From Tepidimonas fonticaldi (GTDB lineage: Bacteria > Pseudomonadota > Gammaproteobacteria > Burkholderiales > Burkholderiaceae_C), in NCBI RefSeq assembly GCF_007556755.1, contig NZ_VJOO01000005.1, positions 90,752 through 154,751 on the forward strand: 64,000 bases of DNA. The letters run 5' to 3'. The notes below the pieces were generated by a model. That model ran no database searches, was not told where the DNA came from, and worked only from the letters and a program-made list of their open reading frames with translations. A program made the translations under genes and the position numbers. Below are positions 32,547-42,218 of the stretch, in pieces. Within the stretch, counting starts at the first letter, position 1. Each line of letters starts with the position of its first letter.

Positions 32547-33263
32547 TCAGGGCCGCACGACCTCCAGCAGCCGGTCCAGCCCGCCCATGTCGATGGCGAC
32601 GTGGGCCTGCTGGCGCACCTTCGGCTTGGCGCGGTAGGCCACCGCCAGGCCGGCGGCGGCCATCATCTCCAGGTCGTTGGCGCCGTCGCCCATCGCGATG
32701 GCCTGCTCGGGCGTGCAGCCGATCAGGTCGCACGCCTGCAGCAGCGTGCGGCGCTTCTCGGCGCCGTCGCAGATGTCGCCCCAGTGCTGGTCCAGCAGCC
32801 GCCCGGTCAGGCGGCCGTCGACGATTTCCAGTTTGTTGCTGCGCGCGAAGTCCAGCGCCAGCCGCTCGCGCAGCCGGTCGGTGAAGAAGGTGAAGCCCCC
32901 GCTGACCAGCAGCACCTTGAGCCCCGCCCCCTTGCACGCCAGCACCAGCTCGGCCGCGCCGGGGTTGAGCTGGAGGCGCTGGCGGTAGACGTCCTCCAGG
33001 TGCTGCACCGGCACGCCGGCCAGCAGCGCCACGCGGCGGCGCAGGCTTTCCTTGTAGTCGGCGATCTCGCCGCGCATGGCGGCTTCGGTGATGGCGGCGA
33101 CCTCGGCCTTGCGCCCGGCGGCATCCGCAATCTCGTCCACGCACTCGATGTTGATCAGCGTGGAGTCCATGTCGAAGGCGATCAGCTTGAAGTCGCGCAG
33201 ACGCAGCGGCGGCGCGATGCCCCGCACCGCGAGGCCGGGGGCGATGTCGGTCAGTGGGGTCAT
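32547..33263 (-). CDS. serB: Phosphoserine phosphatase
   Basis: A 238-residue HAD-superfamily enzyme giving serine from phosphoserine. Motif I is AFDMDSTLI (two Asp), motif II LLVSGGFTFF, motif III the conserved Lys/GDGANDLEMM stretch. It is the short SerB form without an ACT domain. Its ATG at 33263 overlaps the stop of the MazF/PemK-like toxin gene (ATGA), so an essential biosynthetic gene is coupled to a toxin-antitoxin pair upstream. It is convergent with the TrpB2-like gene; serine is the usual co-substrate of TrpB. Confidence 0.95.
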   Translation of the reverse strand: MTPLTDIAPGLAVRGIAPPLRLRDFKLIAFDMDSTLINIECVDEIADAAGRKAEVAAITEAAMRGEIADYKESLRRRVALLAGVPVQHLEDVYRQRLQLNPGAAELVLACKGAGLKVLLVSGGFTFFTDRLRERLALDFARSNKLEIVDGRLTGRLLDQHWGDICDGAEKRRTLLQACDLIGCTPEQAIAMGDGANDLEMMAAAGLAVAYRAKPKVRQQAHVAIDMGGLDRLLEVVRP

Positions 33264-33619
33264 GGTGGGGTTGGTTCGTGGACGATCCAGTGGGCCAGCC
33301 GCTGGCGCATGCGATCCAGCCGCGCGGGCGCGACGGCACCCAGGGCGCCCGCCAGCGTGGCCCCCTCGACCACCGCCAGCCGCGACAGCCGTGCCACGCT
33401 CGGGGCCTTCAGGCCGGTGTCGGCAAAGTCCGGGTCGGTGGGCAGGATCGGTTCATCCAGATCCGGCTCGGCCTGGTGCAGGCGGGAGGTGACCATGCAG
33501 ACCAGCCAGTCGTCGAAGCGGCTGGAGGCGCGGCGCAGCAGCACAACGGGCCGTAGCTTGCCGGGGGTGAGGTCGGTCTGGGCAAGGCGCAGCAGGGCGA
33601 CCTGACCAGGTCGCTTCAT
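33260..33619 (-). CDS. PemK/MazF-like toxin
   Basis: A 119-residue protein with features of the PemK/MazF-type growth inhibitor family: LTPGKLRPVVLLRR (substrate-binding region with the conserved G-K-x-RP-V/V-L), LVCMVTSRLHQ, and LKAPSVARLSRLAVVE with a conserved Ser/Arg. The family is made of ribonucleases that cut mRNA or rRNA. The gene overlaps the antitoxin upstream (ATGA) and serB downstream (ATGA). A typical type II pair, though assignment of toxicity is from family and not shown here. Confidence 0.82.
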   Translation of the reverse strand: MKRPGQVALLRLAQTDLTPGKLRPVVLLRRASSRFDDWLVCMVTSRLHQAEPDLDEPILPTDPDFADTGLKAPSVARLSRLAVVEGATLAGALGAVAPARLDRMRQRLAHWIVHEPTPP

Positions 33620-33840
33620 GCCCAGCGTTCCCGAAGGTCGCGCTCGTCGTATGCGACGGGGTCATCGTCGATCGCCGCCAGCTGGGCCAGGATGTTTTGG
33701 TCGGCCTCGCTCCAGTCTGCGACCATCGACTGATGCCGTGTGAGAAGAAATTCGACGAAATCGACGACCTCCGCCTGCGCGTCGGCGGGCAGCGTCTGGA
33801 ACCGCTCCAGCAGTCGATCGGCAAGGGTGGTCATGGTCAT
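33616..33840 (-). CDS. Antitoxin-like protein (DUF2281-type)
   Basis: A protein of about 74 residues: MTMTTLADRLLERFQTLP, then AQAEVVDFVEFLL, then a C-terminal region rich in Asp/Glu that would wrap the toxin. The RLLERFxxLPxxxQxEVxDFVEFL pattern is that of DUF2281 antitoxins. I take ATG at 33840; ATG at 33834 is equally possible. An upstream ATG at 33879 would add 13 residues. CCAAGGTATTGG just upstream (around 33846-33857) has short inverted arms that could be an operator. It heads the antitoxin-toxin-serB unit. Confidence 0.75.
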   Translation of the reverse strand: MTMTTLADRLLERFQTLPADAQAEVVDFVEFLLTRHQSMVADWSEADQNILAQLAAIDDDPVAYDERDLRERWA

Positions 33841-33885
33841 CACGCCCAAGGTATTGGATATGGAAATTCTACTGGGCATAAGGCA

Positions 33886-34506
33886 TCAGTACGCCACGTA
33901 GCGCCCGGGCCGGTGGTTGATCGCCAGCGTCAGGTTCATTAGCGCCGCGCCGAGCACCGACAGCAGCAGCTGCAGCGGGCCGACCCACGGAATGGCGGCC
34001 AGCAGGATGACGGCGTCGATGGCCAGCTGCACCACGCCGGCGCGCCAGCCGTAGCGCTCCTGCAGCCACAGCACCAGGGTGTTGAAGCCGCCGAGGCTGG
34101 CCCGGTGGCGGAACAGGATGATGAAGCCGACGCCGATCAGCAGCCCGCCGGCCACGGCGGCGAACAGCGGATGCAGCGACTCGATTGCCAGCCAGCGCGG
34201 CACGGCCTCGGTAAAGGCGGCCAGCAGCCCGACGGCCAGCACCGTCTTGAGCGTGAACGCGCCCCCCATGCGCACCCAGGCCAGCGCGTAGAACGGCAGG
34301 TTGATGGCGAACACCAGCGCGCCGAACGGCCAGCCGGTGGCGTAGTGAGTGACGAAAGCAAGACCCACGGTGCCGCCGGTCACCAACCCCGCCTGGCGGA
34401 ACAGCACCAGCCCCAGCGTCACGATCAGCGTGCCGGTCAGCAGGGCCTGTGTATCGTCCAGCCAGGTGTGGCGCGGGGTGGGAAAGGGCGTGTCGGCGGG
34501 GGTCAT
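33886..34506 (-). CDS. YitT family membrane protein
   Basis: A 206-residue inner-membrane protein with five or six hydrophobic segments and the YitT/DUF161 signature LVTGGTVGLAFVTHY near residue 43 (Gly-rich, as in relatives) and GGLLIGVGFIILFRHRASLGG later. Family function is not known; it lacks the C-terminal DUF2179 domain found in Gram-positive members. The ATG at 34506 overlaps the mfd stop (ATGA), so it is probably co-translated with mfd. A short gap separates it from the antitoxin. Confidence 0.85.
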   Translation of the reverse strand: MTPADTPFPTPRHTWLDDTQALLTGTLIVTLGLVLFRQAGLVTGGTVGLAFVTHYATGWPFGALVFAINLPFYALAWVRMGGAFTLKTVLAVGLLAAFTEAVPRWLAIESLHPLFAAVAGGLLIGVGFIILFRHRASLGGFNTLVLWLQERYGWRAGVVQLAIDAVILLAAIPWVGPLQLLLSVLGAALMNLTLAINHRPGRYVAY

Positions 34507-37500
34507 GCGGTTTCGGCGGCCAAAGGCTGACCCAGCGATCGCAGCACGTCACGCACCAGCTGGGCGCGCCCCGATGGCTCGGGCAGGGCGCGCTCGATCT
34601 TCAGGCGGTCATTGCCCGCCAGTTTGACCTGGCGGTTCTTCTGCACCAGCTCGATGATGCGCATCGGGTCCACGGGCGGATTGGGGCGAAAGCTGATCAG
34701 CACATGCGACGGGGCGGCGTCGATCTTGACCACGCCGTAGCGGCTGGCCAGCACACGCAGCCGGTGCACGTCGATCAGGTTTTGCGCGGGCGGGGGCAAT
34801 TTGCCAAAGCGGTCGACGATTTCTTCGACCAGCGCGTCGATCTGCTCGTTGGTCTTGGCGGTGGCGAGCTTCTTGTAAAAGCTCAGGCGCAGGTGCACGT
34901 CGCCGCAGTAGTCCTGCGGCAGCAGGGCCGGGGCGTGCAGGTTGATCTCGGTGGTCGCGGCCAGGGGTTTGAGCAGATCGGGCTCCTTTCCCTCGCGCAG
35001 GCTGCGCACGGCCTCGGCCAACATCTCGTTGTAGAGTTGAAAGCCGACCTCCATCATGTTGCCGCTCTGGCTCTCGCCCAGCACCTCACCGGCGCCGCGG
35101 ATTTCCAGGTCGTGCATCGCGAGGTAAAAGCCGCTGCCCAGCTCCTCCATCTGCTGGATCGCCTCCAGCCGCTGCGCGGCCTGCTTGGTCAGCCCCTCGA
35201 TGTCGGGCACCAGCAGGTAGGCGTAGGCCTGGTGGTGGCTGCGCCCGACGCGCCCGCGCAACTGGTGCAGCTGCGCCAGGCCAAACTTGTCGGCGCGGCT
35301 GATGACGATGGTGTTGGCGGTCGGCACGTCGATGCCGGTCTCGATGATGGTGGAGCACAGCAGCAGGTTGAACCGCTGGGCGACGAAGTCGCGCATCACG
35401 CGCTCCAGCTCCCGCTCCGGCATCTGGCCGTGGGCGATGCCGATGCGCGCCTCGGGCAGCAGCTGCTCCAGCTTGGCCCGACGGTTCTCGATGGTTTCCA
35501 CCTCGTTGTGCAGGAAGTAGACCTGCCCGCCGCGCTTGAGCTCGCGCAACACCGCCTCGCGGATGACGCCGGCGTTTTCCTCGCGCACGAAGGTCTTGAT
35601 CGCCAGCCGCCGCTGCGGCGCGGTGGCGATCACCGACAGGTCGCGCAGCCCCTCCAGCGCCATGCCGAGCGTGCGCGGGATGGGCGTCGCGGTCAGCGTC
35701 AGCACGTCCACTTCGGCGCGCAGCGCCTTGATGGCCTCCTTGTGGCGCACGCCGAAGCGGTGCTCCTCGTCGATGATCAGCAGCCCCAGGTTTTTGAACT
35801 GGGTCTTTTCCGACAGCAGCTTGTGCGTGCCGACCACGATGTCGATGGTGCCGTCCGCGATGCCCTTGAGTGCGGCGCTGATCTCTTTGGCCGTGCGGAA
35901 GCGGCTCATCTCCGCGATGCGCACCGGCCAGCGCGCAAAACGGTCCACCAGCGTTTGGTAGTGCTGCTCGGCCAGCAGCGTCGTCGGGGCCAGGAAGGCG
36001 ACCTGCTTGCCCCCGGTCACGGCGACGAAGGCCGCGCGCAGCGCCACCTCGGTCTTGCCAAAGCCCACGTCGCCGCAGACGAGCCGATCCATCGGCCGCG
36101 GGCTGATCATGTCCTGGATGACGGCGTGGATGGCGGCGCGTTGGTCCGGCGTTTCCTCGAAGCCGAAGTCGTTGGCGAACGCCTCGTAGTCCTTGGCGTC
36201 GAAGCGGAAGGCGTGGCCCTCGCGCGCGGCACGGCGCGCATAGACGTCGAGCAGCTCGGCGGCGGTGTCGCGCACCTGCTCGGCGGCCTTGCGCCGGGCC
36301 TTGTCCCACTGGCCGCTGCCCAGGCGGTGCAGCGGCGCCTCCTCGGCGCTGACGCCGGTGTAGCGGCTGATCAGGTGCAGCTGCGACACGGGCACGTAAA
36401 GCGTCGCCCCCTGGGCGTACTCCAGGTGCAAAAACTCCTGCAGGGCGGGCGTGCCGTCGGGGTTCTTCTCGCCCAGGTCCAGGTTGACCAGCCCGCGGTA
36501 GCGCCCGATGCCGTGCTGCGCGTGCACGACGGGGTCGCCCAATTGCAGCTCGCTCAGGTCCTTGATCAGCGCTTCGACATCGCTGGTCTGCTCCTGCTTG
36601 CGCCGTCGGCGCACGGTCGGACCGGCGGCAAACAGCTCGGTCTCGGTAACGAGTTCGATACCGGCCTCGGGCCAGGCAAACCCCGCCGCCAGCGGCCCGG
36701 TGGCGATGCCCACCGGCTCGGTGCTGGCGCGGAAGGCCGCCAGGTCGTCGAAAACCGGGGGATCCAGCCGGCTGGAGCGCAGAAAGTCCAGCAAACTCTC
36801 GCGCCGGCCGTCGCTTTCGGCCAGAATCAGCACCCGGGCCGTGGTGCGCCGCAGGTGGGCGTGCAGCCGCTCCAGCGGGTCGTCGGCGCCGCGCTGCGCG
36901 GTCAAGTCGGGCAGCGCGTCGATGACGCCGGGCCATGCCGCCAGCGCTTGCGCGGCAGCGGCGGGGCGCAGCGCCCATTGGGCGTGCGGTTTGGCGCGGG
37001 CATAAAAGCCCTCGGCGTCCAAAAACAAGGTCTCCGGCGGCAGGGCGGGGCGCTCCGGGTCGCCCTGCACCAGGCGGTAGCGCTCGCGGGTGTCCTGCCA
37101 AAAACGCTGGAAGGCGTCGTCCAGGTCGCCGTGCCACACCAGCGTCGCGTCCGCCCCCAGGTAGTCGAAGACGGTGGCCGTCTCGTCGAAGAACAGCGGC
37201 AGGTAGTACTCGATGCCCGCGGTGGCCACGCCGTTGCCGATGTCCTTGTACAGGCGGCTCTTGGTCGGGTCGCCTTCCAGCAGCTCGCGCCAGCGGGCGC
37301 GAAAGCGCGCGCGCGCCGCATCGTCCATCGGAAACTCGCGCCCGGGCAGCAGGCGCACCTCGGGCACGGGGTACAGGCTGCGCTGCGTGTCCGGATCGAA
37401 GGTGCGGATGGAGTCGATCTCGTCGTCGAACAGATCGACGCGGTACGGCATGGGCGACCCCATGGGGAAGAGATCGATCAGCCCGCCGCGCACCGCGTAT

Positions 37501-37991
37501 TCGCCCGGGCTGACGACCTGGGTGACGTGCTGGTAACCCGCCAGGGTGAGCTGGGCGCGCAGGCGCGCTTCGTCCAGCTTTTGCCCGGTTTTGAAGGCAA
37601 AGGTGTAGGCCGCCAAAAACGACGGCGGCGCCAGCCGGTACAGCGCCGTGGTGGCCGGCACCAGGATGACGTCGGCGCCGTCGTCCGCCGCGCGCTGCTG
37701 GATGCGCCACAGCGTGGCCAGCCGCTCAGAGATCAGGTCCTGGTGCGGCGAAAAGGTGTCGTAGGGCAGGGTTTCCCAGTCCGGAAACAGCGCGCAGCGC
37801 AGCCCGGGCTCAAAGAACGGCAGCTCGGCGAGCAGCCGCTGGGCGTCTGCCGCGTCGGCGGTGACGATGGCCGTCGGGCGGCCGGCGGCCTTCTCGCGCG
37901 TGGCCAGGGCGGCGAGCACCATCGCATCGGCCGATGGGGCGGGGCGCGCCGACTGGAAGCGCTTGCCAGGGGTGAGGCGGGGAAGTTCCAT
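34503..37991 (-). CDS. mfd: Transcription-repair coupling factor Mfd
   Basis: A translocase of about 1160 residues that removes stalled RNA polymerase and recruits UvrA. In order: UvrB-like N-terminal modules (residues 1-340), RNA polymerase-interacting domain with the [20 protein letters not shown] stretch (about 470-540), DEAD-type helicase ([23 protein letters not shown]), the TRG region and a C-terminal UvrA-masking domain. [12 protein letters not shown] at 37991 is taken as the start by similarity; ATGs at 38003 and 38021 are in frame. The latter overlaps the ispDF ATG on the other strand. Confidence 0.95.
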   Translation of the reverse strand: MELPRLTPGKRFQSARPAPSADAMVLAALATREKAAGRPTAIVTADAADAQRLLAELPFFEPGLRCALFPDWETLPYDTFSPHQDLISERLATLWRIQQRAADDGADVILVPATTALYRLAPPSFLAAYTFAFKTGQKLDEARLRAQLTLAGYQHVTQVVSPGEYAVRGGLIDLFPMGSPMPYRVDLFDDEIDSIRTFDPDTQRSLYPVPEVRLLPGREFPMDDAARARFRARWRELLEGDPTKSRLYKDIGNGVATAGIEYYLPLFFDETATVFDYLGADATLVWHGDLDDAFQRFWQDTRERYRLVQGDPERPALPPETLFLDAEGFYARAKPHAQWALRPAAAAQALAAWPGVIDALPDLTAQRGADDPLERLHAHLRRTTARVLILAESDGRRESLLDFLRSSRLDPPVFDDLAAFRASTEPVGIATGPLAAGFAWPEAGIELVTETELFAAGPTVRRRRKQEQTSDVEALIKDLSELQLGDPVVHAQHGIGRYRGLVNLDLGEKNPDGTPALQEFLHLEYAQGATLYVPVSQLHLISRYTGVSAEEAPLHRLGSGQWDKARRKAAEQVRDTAAELLDVYARRAAREGHAFRFDAKDYEAFANDFGFEETPDQRAAIHAVIQDMISPRPMDRLVCGDVGFGKTEVALRAAFVAVTGGKQVAFLAPTTLLAEQHYQTLVDRFARWPVRIAEMSRFRTAKEISAALKGIADGTIDIVVGTHKLLSEKTQFKNLGLLIIDEEHRFGVRHKEAIKALRAEVDVLTLTATPIPRTLGMALEGLRDLSVIATAPQRRLAIKTFVREENAGVIREAVLRELKRGGQVYFLHNEVETIENRRAKLEQLLPEARIGIAHGQMPERELERVMRDFVAQRFNLLLCSTIIETGIDVPTANTIVISRADKFGLAQLHQLRGRVGRSHHQAYAYLLVPDIEGLTKQAAQRLEAIQQMEELGSGFYLAMHDLEIRGAGEVLGESQSGNMMEVGFQLYNEMLAEAVRSLREGKEPDLLKPLAATTEINLHAPALLPQDYCGDVHLRLSFYKKLATAKTNEQIDALVEEIVDRFGKLPPPAQNLIDVHRLRVLASRYGVVKIDAAPSHVLISFRPNPPVDPMRIIELVQKNRQVKLAGNDRLKIERALPEPSGRAQLVRDVLRSLGQPLAAETA

Positions 37992-38001
37992 GAGGGGCTG
38001 C

Positions 38002-38011
38002 ATTCTAGAAT
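38002..38011. promoter_or_regulatory. Palindromic -10-like element between mfd and ispDF
   Basis: ATTCTAGAAT is a perfect 10-bp palindrome that contains TAGAAT on both strands. It sits nine bases upstream of the ispDF ATG and eleven upstream of the mfd ATG at 37991. It could serve as a shared -10 for both directions. Confidence 0.35.
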
Positions 38012-38019
38012 CCACGGCC

Positions 38020-39285
38020 ATGACGGATGCGAATGTTGCGCATGCCCTGCCGGTTTCCCGAGCGGCGAATGGCGCTGGCGTGCCGTGGCCCTCGGACGCG
38101 GGGGGCGCGGTGCGTTGCTATGCGCTCGTGCCGGCGGCGGGCAGCGGCAGCCGGTCGGGCCTGAGCACGCCCAAGCAGTACCACGTGATCGCGGGGCGCC
38201 GGGTGATCGACCACACGCTGGCGGCGTTGACGGCGGTGCCCGCGCTGGTCGGGGTGGGGGTGGTGCTGGCGCCGCAGGACGACACCCCCGTCGGCCAGGA
38301 TGCGCGGGTGCGGGTCTGGCACGTCGGGGGCGCGACCCGCGCCGAGAGCGTGCTCAACGGGTTGACAGCCCTGGCCGAGGCCGGTGCGCGCGACCACGAC
38401 TGGGTGCTGGTGCACGACGCGGCGCGTTGTCTGGTGCGGCCGGCGGACATCCAGGCCCTGATCGATACCTGCCGCGACGAGCCCGTGGGCGGGCTGCTGG
38501 CGGTGCCGTTGGCGGACACGCTCAAGGAGGCGGGCGCCGACGGCGGCATCGACCGGACCCTGCCGCGAGACGGCAAGTGGCTGGCACAAACGCCGCAGAT
38601 GTTTCGCCTGGGGGCCTTGCGCGACGCCCTGCAGGCCCACCGCGATACGGGGTTTGCCGGCATCACGGACGAGGCCAGCGCCCTCGAGCGCTGCGGCGCC
38701 CGCCCGCGGCTGGTGCGCGGCAGCACCCACAACGTCAAGCTCACCTACCCGGAGGACTTTGCCGTGGCCCAGGCTTTGCTGACCGATTCCGACGCGCCCG
38801 CCTGGCGCATTGGCGAAGGCTGGGATGTCCATGCGCTGGTGCCGGGCCGGCGGCTGGTGCTGGGCGGGGTGGAGGTTCCGTTCGACCGCGGGCTGTTGGG
38901 CCACTCCGACGCCGATGCGCTGCTGCACGCCATCACCGACGCGTTGCTGGGCGCGGCGGGTTTGGGCGACATTGGCACCTGGTTCCCCGATACGGACGAG
39001 CGCTGGCGCGGTGCGGATTCCGTCCGGCTGTTGGCCGAGGCGCGTGCCGCCGTCCGTGAACGGGGATGGTTGCCGGTCAACGTCGATGCCACCGTCGTCG
39101 CGCAGGCGCCGCGTCTGGGCCCCTACCGCGCAGCCATGCAGGCCCGGATCGCCGCCTGTCTGGACCTGCCGCCGCAGGCCGTCAACGTCAAGGCTAAGAC
39201 GGCCGAACGGCTGGGGCCCGCGGGCCAGGGGCTGTGCATCGAGGCGCGCGCGGTGGTGCTGTTGCGGCGCGCGTCGTGCGCCTGA
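38020..39285 (+). CDS. ispDF: Bifunctional IspD-IspF (MEP cytidylyltransferase / MECDP synthase)
   Basis: A fused enzyme of 421 residues covering two steps of the non-mevalonate isoprenoid pathway. IspD part about residues 30-260: nucleotide-binding [21 protein letters not shown], and [11 protein letters not shown] at its end. IspF part about 265-421: [10 protein letters not shown] with the zinc Asp/His, [21 protein letters not shown] and [16 protein letters not shown]. There is almost no linker. The first 30 residues are an extension that may not be translated (GTG starts occur closer to the IspD fold). Divergent from mfd. Confidence 0.94.
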   Translation: MTDANVAHALPVSRAANGAGVPWPSDAGGAVRCYALVPAAGSGSRSGLSTPKQYHVIAGRRVIDHTLAALTAVPALVGVGVVLAPQDDTPVGQDARVRVWHVGGATRAESVLNGLTALAEAGARDHDWVLVHDAARCLVRPADIQALIDTCRDEPVGGLLAVPLADTLKEAGADGGIDRTLPRDGKWLAQTPQMFRLGALRDALQAHRDTGFAGITDEASALERCGARPRLVRGSTHNVKLTYPEDFAVAQALLTDSDAPAWRIGEGWDVHALVPGRRLVLGGVEVPFDRGLLGHSDADALLHAITDALLGAAGLGDIGTWFPDTDERWRGADSVRLLAEARAAVRERGWLPVNVDATVVAQAPRLGPYRAAMQARIAACLDLPPQAVNVKAKTAERLGPAGQGLCIEARAVVLLRRASCA

Positions 39286-39313
39286 CGCGGCGGCCCCCGC
39301 GGGCGCAACCGGC

Positions 39314-40615
39314 TTACGCCGGCCGCAGCCGCAGCGTCACCGACAGGCCGCCCCCCGGGGCGTTGCGGATGTGGCACTCGCCCCCCATGCGCTCCAGCGC
39401 GCGCCGCACGATCGCCAGCCCCAGGCCGCTGCCCGGCGTGGTGCGCGCGCTTTCCGCACGGTAGAAGGGGTCGGTCAGCCGCGGCAGCGCGTCCGGCGCC
39501 GTGCCCGGGCCGTGGTCGCGCACCTCCAGCTCGATCCATTCGCCCCGCCGCGCGACCTGGATGTCGATGCGCACGCGGCCGTCGGCGCTGCGGCCGTGCC
39601 GCGTGGCGTTCTCGAACAGGTTGGTCAGCACGCGCTGCAAGGCCGTGGTGTCGGCCATCGCGTGCAGCCCCTCTGGAGCACGCACGCGCAGCTCGACGTC
39701 GTCGCGCTGGCGGTAGGGGGCGGCGGCCCGCTCCAGCGCGCCAGCGATCGGCGTGGCGTCCAGGTGGGCCGGGCGCTCGCGCGCGTAATCCAAAAACTGG
39801 CCGATGATGGTGTCCACATCGGCCACGTCGTCGGCCATGCGGGCCCGCGTCGAGGCGTCCGGCACGCCCATTTCGATTTCCAGCCGCAGCCGCGCCAGCG
39901 GGGTGCGCAGGTCGTGCGAGATGCCCGCCAGCATCAGGCGGCGGTCCGCTTCGGCGCGGGCGAGCTGCTCGGCCATGCGGTTGAAGGCCCGGTTGACGCC
40001 GGCAATCTCGCGCGTGGGTAGGGTGTCGTCCAGGCGCGCGCCGTCGAAATCCCCGTCGCGCACGCGCGCCGCGGCCTGCGCAAGCCGCTGCAGCGGCTGG
40101 TTGATCAAGCGCGTGATCGCCGCCGCGCCGACCATGGACAGCGCCAGCGCCGTCGCCAGCCAGGCCAGCCAGGTGCGCCCGCGCACGGCATCCAGCCGGG
40201 AGGGGTCGGCCAGCAGCCAGTACTTCTCCCCCTCGATGGCAAAGCCGATCCACAGCCCATCGAAGCCGTTGACCTCCCGCGCCACGATGGTGCCGGGGCC
40301 CAGGCGATCGATCAGGGCCACTGCGACCCGGTGGCCCGGGGAGTCGGCCTCGAACGGGGTGTAGGTGTCGTGCTCGTCGCGCACGGCGATGCGTACGTTC
40401 TCTTCGTCCACCAGGGTTTTGACCAGCGCCACGCGGGCGATGGGGTCGGTGTAGATGAGGGCCGCGCGCGTCAGGTTGACCAGCGAGGCCAGGGCTTGCG
40501 CGCTCTGCAGGGCGCGGGGTTCCTGCTCCAGCGTGCGAAAGGTCTGAAACCACGCCAGCACGCTGAGCAGCAGCAACCCCGACAGCAGCAGAAAGTTGCG
40601 CCAGAACAGGCTCAT
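39314..40615 (-). CDS. EnvZ-like sensor histidine kinase
   Basis: A 433-residue kinase. Two membrane helices (LLSGLLLLSVLAWF near residue 10 and WLAWLATALALSMVGAAAI near residue 160) flank a periplasmic domain, then HAMP, HisKA with the phosphorylated His (GISHDLRTPLARL) and HATPase with N-box (LFENATRH) and G-boxes (DHGPGTAP, GSGLGLAIV). The ATG at 40615 overlaps the stop of the response regulator (TGATG). It would phosphorylate that regulator; the stimulus is unknown, with osmolarity suggested by the EnvZ likeness. Confidence 0.92.
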   Translation of the reverse strand: MSLFWRNFLLLSGLLLLSVLAWFQTFRTLEQEPRALQSAQALASLVNLTRAALIYTDPIARVALVKTLVDEENVRIAVRDEHDTYTPFEADSPGHRVAVALIDRLGPGTIVAREVNGFDGLWIGFAIEGEKYWLLADPSRLDAVRGRTWLAWLATALALSMVGAAAITRLINQPLQRLAQAAARVRDGDFDGARLDDTLPTREIAGVNRAFNRMAEQLARAEADRRLMLAGISHDLRTPLARLRLEIEMGVPDASTRARMADDVADVDTIIGQFLDYARERPAHLDATPIAGALERAAAPYRQRDDVELRVRAPEGLHAMADTTALQRVLTNLFENATRHGRSADGRVRIDIQVARRGEWIELEVRDHGPGTAPDALPRLTDPFYRAESARTTPGSGLGLAIVRRALERMGGECHIRNAPGGGLSVTLRLRPA

Positions 40616-41334
40616 CAGTCGTCCGGCACGAACATGTAGCCCACACCCCAGACCGTCTGGATGTAGCGCGGGTTGGCGGGGTCGGGCTCGATCAGCTTGC
40701 GCAGGCGCGAGACCTGCACGTCCAGGCTGCGGTCGAAGGGTTCGAACTCCCGCCCGCGGGCCAGTTGCGCCAGCTTGTCGCGCGACATCGGCTGGCGTGG
40801 GTGGCGCACCAGGGCCTTGAGCATGGCGAACTCGCCCGTCGTCAGCGGCACCTCGACGCCGTCGCGGGTGAGGATGCGCTGACCCAGATCGAAGGCAAAC
40901 GGCCCAAAGTGCACCACGGCCTTGTCCGCGGCGGCGGCCCCCGGGGCCTCGGGGCGGGGACGGCGGCGCAGCACGGCATGGATGCGCGCGAGCAGCTCGC
41001 GCGGATTGAAGGGCTTGGGCAGGTAGTCGTCGGCGCCGAGTTCGAGGCCGACGATGCGGTCCACGTCCTCGCCCTTGGCGGTGAGCATGATGATGGGCGT
41101 GTGGTCGCCGCTGGCGCGCAGGCGCCGGCAGATGGACAGCCCGTCTTCGCCGGGCAGCATCAGATCCAGCACGATCAGGTCCACGGGGTCGCGCAGCAGC
41201 AGGCGGTCCAGGCGCTGGCCGTTTTCGGCCAGCAGCACCTCGAAGCCTTCCTGACTCAGGTAGCGGTGCAGCAGTTCGCGGATGCGGGTGTCGTCGTCGA
41301 CGATCACGAGGCGGTCCGGGCGGCGCGTGTTCAT
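40615..41334 (-). CDS. OmpR-like response regulator
   Basis: A 239-residue regulator. Receiver domain residues 8-120 with the acidic pocket VDDD, phospho-acceptor Asp in LIVLDLMLPGEDG and conserved Lys in DDYLPKPF. DNA-binding winged helix at 135-235 with RSLDVQVSRLRKLIE and IQTVWGVGYMFV. GREFEPFDRSLDV is the OmpR-type linker into the recognition helix. Pairs with the kinase gene that overlaps it. Divergent from the SIMPL-domain gene. Confidence 0.94.
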   Translation of the reverse strand: MNTRRPDRLVIVDDDTRIRELLHRYLSQEGFEVLLAENGQRLDRLLLRDPVDLIVLDLMLPGEDGLSICRRLRASGDHTPIIMLTAKGEDVDRIVGLELGADDYLPKPFNPRELLARIHAVLRRRPRPEAPGAAAADKAVVHFGPFAFDLGQRILTRDGVEVPLTTGEFAMLKALVRHPRQPMSRDKLAQLARGREFEPFDRSLDVQVSRLRKLIEPDPANPRYIQTVWGVGYMFVPDD

Positions 41335-41438
41335 GCGGGCATTGTGGCGTGAAAATCCCGCGCTGGCAGCGCCGGCGCGGGCGCGGCATCGCTCGACGGT
41401 GGCACACTGCAGGCTTGCCGTCGCCCCAGGAGCACCCC

Positions 41439-42209
41439 ATGCCGTTTGCCCGAACGACCTCGCCCGTCACCACCCACCCCGCTGTCCTTGCGCGTTGCGG
41501 GCTGCGCGGCGCGTTGTCGTCGAGCGCCGTCGTGTGGGCCCTGTGCCTGGGCGCGCCGCTGCCGCTGCTGGCCCAGGGGGTGTCGGAAGCGAATGTCGTG
41601 CACCTCAGCGCCCAGGCCGAGCAGCGCCTGCCGCAGGACTGGATCACCGTCACCGTGGCGGTGCGCCACCAAGCCCCCGATGCTGCCACCGTGCAAGCGC
41701 ACCTGCGGCGAACGCTCGATCAGGCGCTGGCGCACATCCGCCCGCGCGAGCGGGCCGGACGGCTGGAGGTGGCCAGCGGCGGCTTCCAGGTCCAGCCGCG
41801 CTACGGGCGCGACGGGCAGATCACCGGCTGGCAGGGCAGCGCCGAGCTGCTGCTGCAGGGGCGGGATCTGGCGGGCATCGCCGCCCTGGCGGCCGAGCTG
41901 CCGGGCATGGCCGTCACGGGGCTGCAGATGTCGCTCAGCCGCGAGGCCGCCCGGCAGGCCGAGGCGGCGGTGCGCGGGCAGGCGATCGAGGCCTTTCGCC
42001 AACAGGCCGCAGAGGTGGCGCGGGCCTTCGGTTTCCAGGGCTACGAGCTGCGCGAGGTCCACGTCGGGACGCAGACCCCGGGGCCGGAGCCGCGTCCGTT
42101 GCTGCGGGCCATGGCGGCCAATGTCGCAGAGGCCGCCCCCGCGCTGCCGGTGGAGCCGGGGCAGGCGCTGCTGCAGGTCACCGTCTCGGGGGCCGTGCGG
42201 TTGAAGTGA
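41439..42209 (+). CDS. SIMPL-domain (DUF541) exported protein
   Basis: A protein of about 256 residues with a signal peptide (ALSSSAVVWALCLGAPLPLLAQG) and a SIMPL/DUF541 domain. Typical pieces are VHLSAQAEQRLPQDWITVTV, SGGFQVQPRYGRDGQITGWQG and PLLRAMAANVAEAAPALPVEPG. Family members are periplasmic or outer-membrane-linked, with some linked to oxidative stress. ATG at 41439 opens the signal peptide; an ATG at 41349 lies upstream. It overlaps nothing and is convergent with the dehydrogenase gene. Confidence 0.85.
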   Translation: MPFARTTSPVTTHPAVLARCGLRGALSSSAVVWALCLGAPLPLLAQGVSEANVVHLSAQAEQRLPQDWITVTVAVRHQAPDAATVQAHLRRTLDQALAHIRPRERAGRLEVASGGFQVQPRYGRDGQITGWQGSAELLLQGRDLAGIAALAAELPGMAVTGLQMSLSREAARQAEAAVRGQAIEAFRQQAAEVARAFGFQGYELREVHVGTQTPGPEPRPLLRAMAANVAEAAPALPVEPGQALLQVTVSGAVRLK

Positions 42210-42218
42210 CGCGGCCCC

